This document shows, piece after piece, positions 34,510 to 42,595 of a stretch of 64,000 nt of DNA. Position numbers and translations under genes: made by a program. Source of the DNA: Limivivens faecihominis (lineage in GTDB: Bacteria > Bacillota > Clostridia > Lachnospirales > Lachnospiraceae). Where the stretch lies: assembly GCF_020686945.1 (NCBI RefSeq), contig NZ_JAJEPR010000015.1:1-64000 (forward strand), written 5' to 3'. Positions within the stretch are counted from its first letter, which is position 1. Each line of letters opens with the position of its first letter. Under the pieces are notes generated by a model. That model searched no databases, was not told where the DNA came from, and worked only from the letters and a program-made list of their open reading frames with translations.

Positions 34510-35759
34510 TGGGAATGACCATCGCTGAAAAAATCATCGCGGCAGCCGCCGGCGTGGACTCTGTGAAACCGGGAGATATCCATACCGTAGAGCTGGACCG
34601 TCTTATGAGCAATGACGGAACCACCCATCTGACGGTGGATATGTACCGGAATAAATTAAAACATCCACATATCAAGGACACAAAGAAGCTCGTGTTTATT
34701 GTGGACCACAACGTTCCCTCCGATAATCCGAAAACCGCTGCTTCCCAGAAGAAAATGCGGGACTTTGCCAAAGAGAATCATATTGATTTCTGGGAGGGCA
34801 AAGGCGTATGTCATCAGGTGATGATGGAGAATTATGTCCGTCCCGGCGAGCTGATCTTCGGCGCAGACAGCCATACCTGCTCTTACGGAGCCCTGGGTGC
34901 TTTCGGTACGGGCGTGGGTTGCACGGATTTCCTCTACGGCATGGTGACTGGTACCTCCTGGGTGCTGGTTCCGGAGACCGTAAAATTCAACCTCATCGGT
35001 AAACTGCCGGAGGGTGTCTATGCCAGAGACCTGATCCTGACTATCATCGGTGAGATCGGAGCCAACGGCTGCAACTATCAGGTTATGGAGTTCACCGGAG
35101 AAGGTGCCAAGACCTTAAGCATCAGCGACCGGATGGTGCTCTGCAATATGGCTGTGGAGGCGGGAGCCAAGACCGGTATCTTTGAGGCCGATGAAAAGGC
35201 TCTGGAGTATTTAAAAGAGCACGGAAGAGAGCCGAAGGCCATTTATAAGAGCGATCCCGACGCCGTTTACGCAGGAGAGTACACCTTCGACCTCTCCAAG
35301 ATCCGTCCCGTAGCAGCAAAACCGGATTTCGTGGACAATGTGGTTCCCGCTGAGGAAGTGGCAGGCATCCCCATTGACGAGGCCTTCTTAGGCTCCTGCA
35401 ACAACGGCCGGATCGAGGATCTCCGTGTTGGCGCTGAGATCATCAGGGGTAAAAAAGTGGCTGACAAGGTGCGTTTCCTCGTGGTTCCCGCCAGTCTTAC
35501 GGTTTACCGTCAGGCATTAAAAGAGGGACTGATCGATATCTTCATGGAGGCCGGAGCCATCGTCATGAACCCCAACTGCAGCGTCTGCTGGGGAAGCTGT
35601 CAGGGTGTCATCGGTGAAAATGAAGTGCTGATCAGCACCGGAACCAGAAACTTCAAGGGACGTGCGGGCCATCCGAGCTCCAAGGTTTACTTAGGCTCCG
35701 CCGCAACAGTGACCGCTTCCGCCATCGCCGGAAAGATCGCCCTGGCAAGTGAGATCTGA
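34509..35759 (+). CDS. Aconitase-superfamily large subunit (LeuC-like), first pair
   Basis: 416-residue [4Fe-4S] hydro-lyase subunit. Expected iron-sulfur cysteines appear in SCNNGR and in NCSVCWGSCQG. Substrate-binding segments include GADSHTCSYGALGAFGTGVG and SDRMVLCNMAVEAGAKTG. The SCNNGR variant (usually SCTNGR) and the unusual SVCWGSC sequence set it apart from its paralogue at 36290. It should form a heterodimer with the preceding subunit. No leuA, leuB or ilv genes are near, so leucine biosynthesis is not assured; citramalate or 2,3-dimethylmalate type substrates are alternatives. Confidence 0.85.
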   Translation: MGMTIAEKIIAAAAGVDSVKPGDIHTVELDRLMSNDGTTHLTVDMYRNKLKHPHIKDTKKLVFIVDHNVPSDNPKTAASQKKMRDFAKENHIDFWEGKGVCHQVMMENYVRPGELIFGADSHTCSYGALGAFGTGVGCTDFLYGMVTGTSWVLVPETVKFNLIGKLPEGVYARDLILTIIGEIGANGCNYQVMEFTGEGAKTLSISDRMVLCNMAVEAGAKTGIFEADEKALEYLKEHGREPKAIYKSDPDAVYAGEYTFDLSKIRPVAAKPDFVDNVVPAEEVAGIPIDEAFLGSCNNGRIEDLRVGAEIIRGKKVADKVRFLVVPASLTVYRQALKEGLIDIFMEAGAIVMNPNCSVCWGSCQGVIGENEVLISTGTRNFKGRAGHPSSKVYLGSAATVTASAIAGKIALASEI

Positions 35760-35776
35760 GGAAGGAGAACATAACT

Positions 35777-36271
35777 ATGGAGACATCATTTACAGGACGG
35801 GTCTGGGTCCTGGGGGACGATATCGATACGGATATCATCATCCCCACAGAGTACCTGGCACTCAAGACCATTGACGATATGAAACAGTACGGCTTCAGCC
35901 CCCTTCGGCCGGAGCTGGCCGCCCAGATCCGGAAAGGCGATATCATCGTTGCCGGTAAGAACTTCGGCTGCGGTTCCTCCAGAGAGCAGGCGCCGGAGAT
36001 CATCAAAGCACTGGGAATCCAGTGTGTCATCGCCAAATCCTTCGCGCGGATCTTTTTCCGCAATTCCATCAACAACGGCCTTCTGCTCATCGAGCAGCCG
36101 GAGCTTCACGAGCATGTGAAGGAGGGCGACGAAGTCACCGTTGTCATGAATCAGTATGTGGATCATCAGGGAAAACAGTACCCCATCGCTTCCCTGCCGG
36201 AGAATCTCATGGATATCCTGAGAGCCGGCGGACTGGTGAAAGCCATGCGGAAGCTGAATGGTCTGGACTGA
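35777..36271 (+). CDS. Aconitase-superfamily small subunit (LeuD-like), second pair
   Basis: 164 residues with DIDTDIIIPTEYLAL, GKNFGCGSSREQAPEIIKALG and AKSFARIFFRNSINNG. Its recognition loop reads YLAL, again without arginine, but different from YLLL in the first pair. GAAGGAGA precedes ATG 35777, 17 bases after the first large subunit, so all four genes form one operon. Paralogue of the gene at 34024. Confidence 0.85.
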   Translation: METSFTGRVWVLGDDIDTDIIIPTEYLALKTIDDMKQYGFSPLRPELAAQIRKGDIIVAGKNFGCGSSREQAPEIIKALGIQCVIAKSFARIFFRNSINNGLLLIEQPELHEHVKEGDEVTVVMNQYVDHQGKQYPIASLPENLMDILRAGGLVKAMRKLNGLD

Positions 36272-36289
36272 CCGGGAAGGAGAAAAATT

Positions 36290-37525
36290 ATGGGCGAGAC
36301 AGTGATTGAAAAGATCATTCATCATAATACAGGCAAAAAGGTAAAGCCGGGCGATATCGCCACCGTTTCTGTGGACCGGGTCATGATTCATGACATCTTT
36401 ATCCCTTTTGTCGCTGAAAAATTTGAGGAGATGGGCTTTCAGAAGCTCTGGGACCCGGACAAGGTGGTGCTGATCTACGACCACCTCGTACCGGCCAGCC
36501 AGCTGGATGACACGAGACATTTCCATACGGGTGATGCCTTTGCTGAAAAATATGGCATGATCCATGTACACAGAAGCGACGGTATCTGCCATCAGCTGAT
36601 GACCGAGGCCGGTTATGTAAAACCCGGCGACGTGGTCTTCGGTACGGACAGCCATACCACGACCTACGGCTGCGTGGGCGCTTTTTCTTCCGGTATCGGT
36701 TATACCGAGATGGCAAGTATTCTGGGAACCGGAAGCATGTGGATCCGTGTGCCGGAAACGATCAAAGTCGTCATCAATGGAAAATTGCCGGAAAATGTCA
36801 TGTCCAAGGATGTGATCTTACGGCTCCTGGGTGATCTGGGAGCAGACGGGGCCACTTACCGGGCACTGGAGTTTACCGGAAGCACTGTGGAGGAGATGTC
36901 CGTTTCCAGCCGTATGACTATGGCAAACATGGCTGTGGAAGCAGGAGCCAAATGTGCGCTTTTCACACCGGATGAGAAGACGGCAGAATATTGTAATGTG
37001 ACGCTGAATGATTATCAGAAGAGTCTGGTGGGAGATGAGGACGCTTCCTACTGCAAAACCGTCGTTTACAAGGCAGAGGACTTTGTACCTGTGATGGCGT
37101 GTCCTTCGCAGGTGGACAAGATCCGCAACGTCAGCGAGCTTTCCGGCATCCCCATCGACCAGGTGTTTATCGGTTCCTGTACCAATGGCCGTCTGGAGGA
37201 TCTTCAGGCAGCTGCCGAGGTCCTGAAGGGCAGGAAGGTTGCAGACTATGTAAAGCTTATTGTGACTCCGGCCAGCCGGAAGATCTACAGACAGGCGATA
37301 GAACTTGGTATTATGGATGTCCTGGCGGAAGCCGGAGCAATCATCACCCATCCGGGCTGCGGACTCTGCTGTGGCAGAACCGGCGGCATTCTCACAGACG
37401 GGGAGCGCGTGGTGGCAACCAATAACCGGAACTTCCTTGGCCGTATGGGAACCTCCAAAGTGGAGATTTATCTTGCATCTCCGAAAACCGCAGCTGCCTG
37501 TGCAGTGGCGGGAAAAATTGTATAA
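36290..37525 (+). CDS. Aconitase-superfamily large subunit (LeuC-like), second pair
   Basis: 411 residues with the classical iron-sulfur motifs SCTNGR and HPGCGLCCGRTGG, plus GTDSHTTTYGCVGAFSSGIG and SSRMTMANMAVEAGAKC. Closer to the standard LeuC/HacA pattern than the first pair. Partner of the gene at 35777. GGAAGGAGA precedes ATG 36290. The operon ends with a terminator after this gene. Isopropylmalate isomerase is the default reading; the duplication suggests that one pair has another substrate. Confidence 0.85.
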   Translation: MGETVIEKIIHHNTGKKVKPGDIATVSVDRVMIHDIFIPFVAEKFEEMGFQKLWDPDKVVLIYDHLVPASQLDDTRHFHTGDAFAEKYGMIHVHRSDGICHQLMTEAGYVKPGDVVFGTDSHTTTYGCVGAFSSGIGYTEMASILGTGSMWIRVPETIKVVINGKLPENVMSKDVILRLLGDLGADGATYRALEFTGSTVEEMSVSSRMTMANMAVEAGAKCALFTPDEKTAEYCNVTLNDYQKSLVGDEDASYCKTVVYKAEDFVPVMACPSQVDKIRNVSELSGIPIDQVFIGSCTNGRLEDLQAAAEVLKGRKVADYVKLIVTPASRKIYRQAIELGIMDVLAEAGAIITHPGCGLCCGRTGGILTDGERVVATNNRNFLGRMGTSKVEIYLASPKTAAACAVAGKIV

Positions 37526-37542
37526 CGAATTAAATAAAAAGG

Positions 37543-37574
37543 ATCAGCCCGGTTTGTATGCCGGGCTGATTTTG
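37543..37574 (+). terminator. Terminator of the LeuCD-like operon
   Basis: ATCAGCCCGG at 37543-37552 pairs with CCGGGCTGAT at 37561-37570, followed by TTT. Confidence 0.8.
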
Positions 37575-37608
37575 TATTCTGGAGGAGAAAGATGCAGCGT
37601 TTTTGCGC

Positions 37609-37660
37609 TTGACAAGTATTTACTACAGATGTAGAATATACGCGTCAACTACAAATGTAG
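37609..37660 (+). promoter_or_regulatory. Promoter with two BlaI-type operators
   Basis: TTGACA at 37609-37614 and TAGAAT at 37632-37637, spacer 17. Two dyads of the TACA-N2-TGTA type used by BlaI/MecI repressors overlap it: CTACAGATGTAG at 37623-37634, covering spacer and -10, and CTACAAATGTAG at 37649-37660, covering the transcription start. Their centres are 26 bases apart. The repressor is expected to be the BlaI homologue at 38683. Confidence 0.85.
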
Positions 37661-37682
37661 AAGAAAAGGAGCGCAAAAGATC

Positions 37683-38534
37683 ATGAGAAGACGTAGACAA
37701 CAGGAAGAGAGAAGAATGAAGATGATTATGACGGCAGCGGCGGTGATTTGTGTTCTGCTGCTGGTTGTGGGCGTGGGGATTCTTTTGAGAAGAAGGATGC
37801 CGGAGGTTGTGCATATGACAGAAGACACCGGGAAGACGGCGGTGGTGGTGAAAAAGAAGGAGAAAGAAAAGACTTCTGAAAAGCAAACGGAAAATCAGAC
37901 GGAGGATCAGAAAAAAGAACAGTCAGGAACGAAGACAGAGAGTCAGAGTACTGCTCAGAAGAAAGAAGGAACGGAAACGCAGATAAATCCAGAGAACATT
38001 CAAAACCAGAATACTCCGGCGAAGAAGGTTCAGGAACAAAATGCTTCGACTGCGGGTAATCAAAATTCAGGAACCGTTCAGGTACAGCAGCCGGAAAATA
38101 ACTCATCTGCGAGTGCGGAGGCGGAAACCACTGCAGCTTCCAATAGTTCACCCGAATATACCTCCGCGGAGAATCTGGGGCTTACGCTGACGGATGAGAG
38201 CGTTACGCTCTATTCGGCAGATGGAAGTGCAGCCACCTATATCTACAAGGCCACTAATGGAAACTGGTACGATGGCAGCGGCAGAAATTATGTCTACAAT
38301 GGAAACGGAACCTGGAGCGGGGCGGATGGAAGCTCCTGGAGCGAGACGGCGCCTGCTCCGGCAGCGGACAAAAGCGGCGCTTCCGTGACGGTCACAGATG
38401 AGGATGGCCTGAACAGTCAGACGCTTTATCAGGATTCCAGCAGCGGCAGCTGGGTCAATGAGGCGGGCGGCATCTATACCGACAATGGTGACGGAAGTTT
38501 TACCGGGCCGGATGGAAATTTGTGGTATTCATAA
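37683..38534 (+). CDS. Membrane-anchored extracellular protein sharing a domain with the BlaR1-like sensor
   Basis: 283 residues. Basic N-terminus and a single hydrophobic anchor (about 13-36), then 120 residues rich in Lys, Glu, Gln, Thr and Asn (probably disordered), then a C-terminal domain of about 112 residues. That domain has the pattern YIY-x5-W-DGSGR-x-Y-Y-x-GNG and ends in DGSFTGPDGNLW. The same domain forms the C-terminus of the BlaR1-like protein at 39078. Family not recognised. Expressed from the promoter carrying two BlaI-type operators, so it is the probable induced output of the adjacent regulator pair. AAGGAG at 37666-37671 precedes ATG 37683. Confidence 0.75.
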   Translation: MRRRRQQEERRMKMIMTAAAVICVLLLVVGVGILLRRRMPEVVHMTEDTGKTAVVVKKKEKEKTSEKQTENQTEDQKKEQSGTKTESQSTAQKKEGTETQINPENIQNQNTPAKKVQEQNASTAGNQNSGTVQVQQPENNSSASAEAETTAASNSSPEYTSAENLGLTLTDESVTLYSADGSAATYIYKATNGNWYDGSGRNYVYNGNGTWSGADGSSWSETAPAPAADKSGASVTVTDEDGLNSQTLYQDSSSGSWVNEAGGIYTDNGDGSFTGPDGNLWYS

Positions 38535-38564
38535 ATAAAGGTATTTTTCATGGGGCCGGTTTTC

Positions 38565-38593
38565 TTTACAGGAAAAACGAATGGGTGTAAGAT
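38565..38593 (+). promoter_or_regulatory. Promoter of the blaI/blaR1-like genes
   Basis: TTTACA at 38565-38570 and TAAGAT at 38588-38593 with a 17-base spacer. No short TACA-N2-TGTA dyad is present, only TTACA and TGTAA half-sites 15 bases apart, so control here may differ from the upstream promoter. Confidence 0.6.
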
Positions 38594-38682
38594 AGAGCAT
38601 AAAAGAAAAATTGTTTCGGAGATTTTCAAGGGGAGAATGCTCTGTCAGCGAAAGTTCAGAAACAAAAAAGGGAGTTTATTAT

Positions 38683-39075
38683 ATGAAAAAAACAATCAGC
38701 CGTCTGCCGGATTCGGAGCTGGATATCATGCTGGTGCTCTGGAACCATGAGCCGCCCATGGGCCGCTTGGAGATCGAGCGGGTGGTAAATGAGAAAAAGA
38801 AACTGGCCCCCACGACGATCCTTTCCCTGCTCACGAGACTGGAAAAAAAGGGCTTTGTCTCTGCGAAAAAAGAAGGAAAGATGAACCTCTATACGCCGCT
38901 GGTGACACAGGAGGAATACCAGCAGCAGGAGAGCAGAAGCGTATTGGAGAAGCTTTACGGCAATTCTCTGAAGCGCTTTGTAAATGCCCTTTACCAGGGG
39001 GAAAAGATGAAAAAAGAAGATATTCAGGAATTAAGTGATTTCTTAAAAGAGATGGAGGAAGACCAGGAGGAGTAA
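38683..39075 (+). CDS. blaI: BlaI/MecI-family repressor
   Basis: 130-residue winged-helix repressor: LPDSELDIMLVLWNHEPP at the N-terminus, the recognition region APTTILSLLTRLEKKGFV and a dimerisation C-terminus with the Leu/Tyr heptads typical of the family. In beta-lactam systems this repressor is cleaved after activation of BlaR1. ATG 38683 follows GGGAG; the frame opens 24 codons earlier without a binding site. It lies two bases before the BlaR1-like gene and should bind the paired dyads at 37623 and 37649. Confidence 0.9.
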   Translation: MKKTISRLPDSELDIMLVLWNHEPPMGRLEIERVVNEKKKLAPTTILSLLTRLEKKGFVSAKKEGKMNLYTPLVTQEEYQQQESRSVLEKLYGNSLKRFVNALYQGEKMKKEDIQELSDFLKEMEEDQEE

Positions 39076-39077
39076 AG

Positions 39078-40583
39078 ATGCCTGAATTTGTACTTCATAT
39101 TTTAAAAATGAATCTCATTGCGGCGGTAATCCTGCTTCTGACGGAGCTTTTTTCCAGACTTAGCAGAGGGAGATATGCTTCCGGCTGGAAATACTGGGTC
39201 TGGTTTGCTGTGGCTGTTTTTCTGCTGGTGCCAGTGAAGCTTCCTTCCGGGAGGCTCCCGCAGCTGACCGTGAATTTTGTAGTGGAACAACCGGTGAAAA
39301 CAGCGGACTCAAATCTTTTAGCAGCACAGAAAGAGGCAGAAGTCTCGCAACAGACCTCAGCTCAGACCGTGCAGCAGACCTTCCACAGCCATGAAATCCA
39401 GTTAAAGGAAACTCCTTTCGGCTTCACCTTTGACCAGCTGCTGCGTCTTTTTGGCGAGATCTGGCTTGCCGGGGCTCTGTTTCTCGGGCTTGTGGGCCTG
39501 GCCCGCTATTATCTGGCGCTCCACAGGCTTTATCGCTGGAGCCTGCCGGTGGACGATGAGGATATCCTGAAAGACTACCAGCGGCTCAGCAGGGAAGCAG
39601 AACTCAAGAAACCTCCGAAGCTTCTGAAAAATGACAGGCTTACCACGCCGGTGCTGGCAGGCCTTTTTCATCCGGCAGTTTACCTTACGAATGAACGGTA
39701 CGAAAAACAGGAGCTTTGCTTTATTCTGAGCCACGAGCTGACTCATTACCAGCGAAGGGATCTCTGGTATAAGCTTCTTATGCAGGCAGTTGTTTCCAGC
39801 TACTGGTTCAATCCTTTTCTGTATAAAATGAGAAGGGATGCGGAGCGAACCGTGGAAAATCTCTGTGATGCCCGGGTGTTAGGAGGGCTTTCCAGTCAGG
39901 AGCAGCTGAGCTACAGCCGCCTGCTTTTAAAGACAGCCGCAAAGCAGAGCCGGGTTCCCTATCTGGCGGCGGGACTCAATGATGGCATTCTGGTATTTAA
40001 AGAGCGGATACGTTGTATGAGAAATCTTTCTGCAATGAAAAGGTGTCGCTTTCCGGCGGTTCTTCTCTGTGCAGTGATGCTTCTCGCCCAGCTTCTGATC
40101 GGGAGCAGCGTGGCGGCGGAAAACAATCTCCAACAGAACCTTACTCAGGCGGAGACGGAAACCCGACAGGAAAGCCCGGGGATGGAAACTGCTGAAACGA
40201 GCGAAAACCGTCCACTCACATCAACTTTGACTGCAAATACCTCCGAGCCACTCACCCTCTACCGCACCGAAGGCAACGGTGCCAACTACATCTATGAAAG
40301 CGGCGACGGCACCTGGAAGGACGGCAGCGGAAGAACCTATACCTATCACGGAAACGGCCAGTGGGTCAGCGACCGGGATAGAAGTTCCTGGACGGAGGAA
40401 GGACCTCCGAACCCCGCAGATCAGGCCGTAGCATCTGTGACGGTTTATGATTCGGGCCAGCTGAACCGGCAGGTCCTTTATCAGGGGCCGGATGGCAGCT
40501 GGCAAAACCAGGCCGGAGGCCTTTACACTGCCAACGAAGACGGCAGCTTCACCGGTCCGGATGGCACTCTCTGGACCCCATAA
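39078..40583 (+). CDS. BlaR1-like M56 metalloprotease sensor with a non-penicillin-binding C-terminus
   Basis: 501 residues. Four membrane helices (about 8-28, 37-54, 122-146, 325-345) hold a cytoplasmic M56 zinc protease domain with His219-Glu220 and His223 (SHELTHYQRRD) and an acidic ligand in ERTVENLCDARVL. In BlaR1/MecR1 the extracellular C-terminus is a penicillin-binding domain. Here, after a short linker, it is a domain of about 110 residues (390-501) homologous to the C-terminus of the protein at 37683, with YIYESGDGTWKDGSGR and DGSFTGPDGTLW. No SxxK serine site of penicillin binding is seen there. The signal sensed is therefore probably not a beta-lactam. Confidence 0.88.
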   Translation: MPEFVLHILKMNLIAAVILLLTELFSRLSRGRYASGWKYWVWFAVAVFLLVPVKLPSGRLPQLTVNFVVEQPVKTADSNLLAAQKEAEVSQQTSAQTVQQTFHSHEIQLKETPFGFTFDQLLRLFGEIWLAGALFLGLVGLARYYLALHRLYRWSLPVDDEDILKDYQRLSREAELKKPPKLLKNDRLTTPVLAGLFHPAVYLTNERYEKQELCFILSHELTHYQRRDLWYKLLMQAVVSSYWFNPFLYKMRRDAERTVENLCDARVLGGLSSQEQLSYSRLLLKTAAKQSRVPYLAAGLNDGILVFKERIRCMRNLSAMKRCRFPAVLLCAVMLLAQLLIGSSVAAENNLQQNLTQAETETRQESPGMETAETSENRPLTSTLTANTSEPLTLYRTEGNGANYIYESGDGTWKDGSGRTYTYHGNGQWVSDRDRSSWTEEGPPNPADQAVASVTVYDSGQLNRQVLYQGPDGSWQNQAGGLYTANEDGSFTGPDGTLWTP

Positions 40584-40587
40584 AAAA

Positions 40588-40633
40588 AGTCCCGGCGGAT
40601 CAGTAAATGATCCGGACCGGGGCTTCTTTTTAT
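40588..40633. terminator. Bidirectional terminator between the BlaR1-like gene and aspS
   Basis: GTCCCGGCGGATC and GATCCGGACCGGGGC form a long interrupted stem, with A/T runs on both sides, so it can serve both convergent genes. Confidence 0.8.
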
Positions 40634-42402
40634 TCTTCTGTTTTCTTTTCTTCGATATCCAGTTTGATGTGAACATCTTTGAGCTGTTTGGGATCTACCT
40701 CGGAAGGAGCGCCCATCATGACATCCTGTGCGGTCTTGTTCATCGGGAACGGGATGATCTCACGGATGCTGTCCTCGCCGGCCAGAAGCATGACCATACG
40801 GTCTACGCCCGGGGCGATACCTGCATGAGGCGGAGCTCCGTAGCAGAATGCGTTGTACATAGCCGGGAATTTGGCTTTCACGTCGTCCTCGCCCAGACCA
40901 ACGATCTGGAAGGCTTTTACCATGATCTCGGGATCGTGGTTACGAACGGCACCGGAGGAGAGCTCTACACCGTTGCAGACCAGATCGTACTGGTAAGCGT
41001 TGATGGAGAGGGGATCCTGATTGTTCAGTGCATCCATACCGCCCTGGGGCATGGAGAACGGGTTGTGGCAGAACTCCAGCTCGCCGGACTCCTCGCCGAT
41101 TTCGTACATCGGGAAGTCTACGATCCAGCAGAACTCATAGCAGTCGGTCTTCATATGGCCTTCAGCCAGAGCGCCGATGTAGCGGCGGAGAACGCCTGCT
41201 GTTTTCTGAGCGGCCTGTTTCTTGCCTGCACATACGCCGACAAAATCGCCGGGTTTCAGGCCCAGTGCTTCTTTGACTGCCTCAGCATGTTCCTGAAGGA
41301 ACTTGGAGATGCCGCCGGTCAGAGCGCCGTTTTCGTCTACTTTGAACCAGTAAGCTTTGTTTCCGGCCTGAACTTCCACGTCAGCGCAGAGCTTGTCGAT
41401 GACTTTGCGGGTGCCTTTGAAGCCGTCAGCAACGACTGCTTTTACGACATTTCCCTCGAAGGGACCGAAACCGCAGTCAGCCATGCACTCGGTAGCATCC
41501 TGCACGAGAAGGTCGATACGGAGATCCGGTTTGTCGGTTCCGTATTTTTCCATGGCATCTTTGTAGGAGATGCGGCAGAAGGGCGCTTTGGAAGCGGTCT
41601 TGTAGGTGCCGAATTTCTCAAATACCGGCGGGAGAACGTCTTCCAGAACGGCGAAGACATCTTCCTGGCTGGCGAAAGCCATCTCCATATCCAGCTGATA
41701 GAACTCGCCCGGAGAACGGTCTGCACGCGCATCCTCATCACGGAAGCAGGGGGCGATCTGGAAATAGCGGTCGAAACCGGAGGTCATGAGCAGCTGTTTG
41801 AACTGCTGGGGAGCCTGCGGAAGTGCATAAAATTTGCCCGGGTGGTTTCTGGAGGGAACGAGATAGTCTCTCGCACCTTCCGGAGAGGAGCAGGTCAGGA
41901 TCGGAGTCGTGATCTCCAGGAAACCATGCTCCATCATGCTGCGGCGAAGCTCGGCAACCACGTTGCAGCGCAGAACGATCTTGGATTTCACAGCCGGATT
42001 ACGAAGATCCAGGTAGCGGTATTTCAGACGGGTATTTTCATCAGCTTCCTTGGAACGGTTGATCTCAAAAGGAAGCTCATTGTAGATACATTTGCCGAGG
42101 ATCTCGATCTTCTCGGGAACAACCTCGATCTCACCGGTGGGAAGATTTGTATTTTTGCTGGAACGTTCACGGACAGTACCGGTAACGGAGATGGTAGATT
42201 CGGTGTTGACACCGGAGATCTGCTCCATCATTTCCTCAGTCTCGATCACGATCTGGGTGGTTCCGTAAAAATCACGAAGGATCAGGAAGCCCAGATTCTT
42301 GCTGACTCTTCTTAAGTTTTCATACCAGCCGACCAGAGTGACTATCTTTCCGGCATCAGAAAGGCGCAGCTCGTTGCAGGTATGGGTTCTGGATTGTGTC
42401 AT
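40630..42402 (-). CDS. aspS: Aspartyl-tRNA synthetase
   Basis: 590-residue class IIb synthetase of the bacterial type: an N-terminal OB anticodon-binding domain, the catalytic core with motif 2 CFRDEDARADRSPGEFYQLD, a GAD insertion (about 290-410) and motif 3 GIAPGVDRMVMLL. Length matches bacterial AspRS. Alone here, not paired with hisS as in many Firmicutes. Its mRNA leader, from a promoter at 42549-42577, is about 140 bases and contains the dispersed hairpin repeat. Confidence 0.96.
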   Translation of the reverse strand: MTQSRTHTCNELRLSDAGKIVTLVGWYENLRRVSKNLGFLILRDFYGTTQIVIETEEMMEQISGVNTESTISVTGTVRERSSKNTNLPTGEIEVVPEKIEILGKCIYNELPFEINRSKEADENTRLKYRYLDLRNPAVKSKIVLRCNVVAELRRSMMEHGFLEITTPILTCSSPEGARDYLVPSRNHPGKFYALPQAPQQFKQLLMTSGFDRYFQIAPCFRDEDARADRSPGEFYQLDMEMAFASQEDVFAVLEDVLPPVFEKFGTYKTASKAPFCRISYKDAMEKYGTDKPDLRIDLLVQDATECMADCGFGPFEGNVVKAVVADGFKGTRKVIDKLCADVEVQAGNKAYWFKVDENGALTGGISKFLQEHAEAVKEALGLKPGDFVGVCAGKKQAAQKTAGVLRRYIGALAEGHMKTDCYEFCWIVDFPMYEIGEESGELEFCHNPFSMPQGGMDALNNQDPLSINAYQYDLVCNGVELSSGAVRNHDPEIMVKAFQIVGLGEDDVKAKFPAMYNAFCYGAPPHAGIAPGVDRMVMLLAGEDSIREIIPFPMNKTAQDVMMGAPSEVDPKQLKDVHIKLDIEEKKTEE

Positions 42403-42440
42403 GGTGTTTTACCATCCTTTTTTATAACTTTTTCGTAACA

Positions 42441-42524
42441 GTTCAGAACATCAGCAAAATGAAAAATCAGACTATGCAAACTTGTCTGCGATAGGATGAA
42501 TTTTTTGTTTTGAACGTCCTGAAC
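42441..42524. repeat. Dispersed hairpin repeat, copy 2 (in the aspS leader)
   Basis: Second copy of the element at 1912-1997, bounded by GTTCAG and CTGAAC. CAAAATGAAAAATCA pairs imperfectly with TGAATTTTTTGTTTTG, and CTATGCA with TGCGATAG. It lies within the 5' leader of the aspS transcript, about 40 bases before the start codon. Confidence 0.75.
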
Positions 42525-42548
42525 AGTTAAACTTTTTCTCGACATTAC

Positions 42549-42577
42549 ATTATACTGTATTTTATGGTTCTTTGCAA
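42549..42577 (-). promoter_or_regulatory. Promoter of aspS
   Basis: On the minus strand, TTGCAA (42577-42572) and TATAAT (42554-42549) with a 17-base spacer. It overlaps no coding sequence. Confidence 0.75.
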
Positions 42578-42595
42578 GGGATTCATGAAGATGCG

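Noticed and set aside
40492..42315. A 607-codon open frame on the plus strand opposite aspS
   Set aside because: It mirrors the aspS codons, has no family resemblance and no ribosome binding site; aspS is unmistakable on the other strand.
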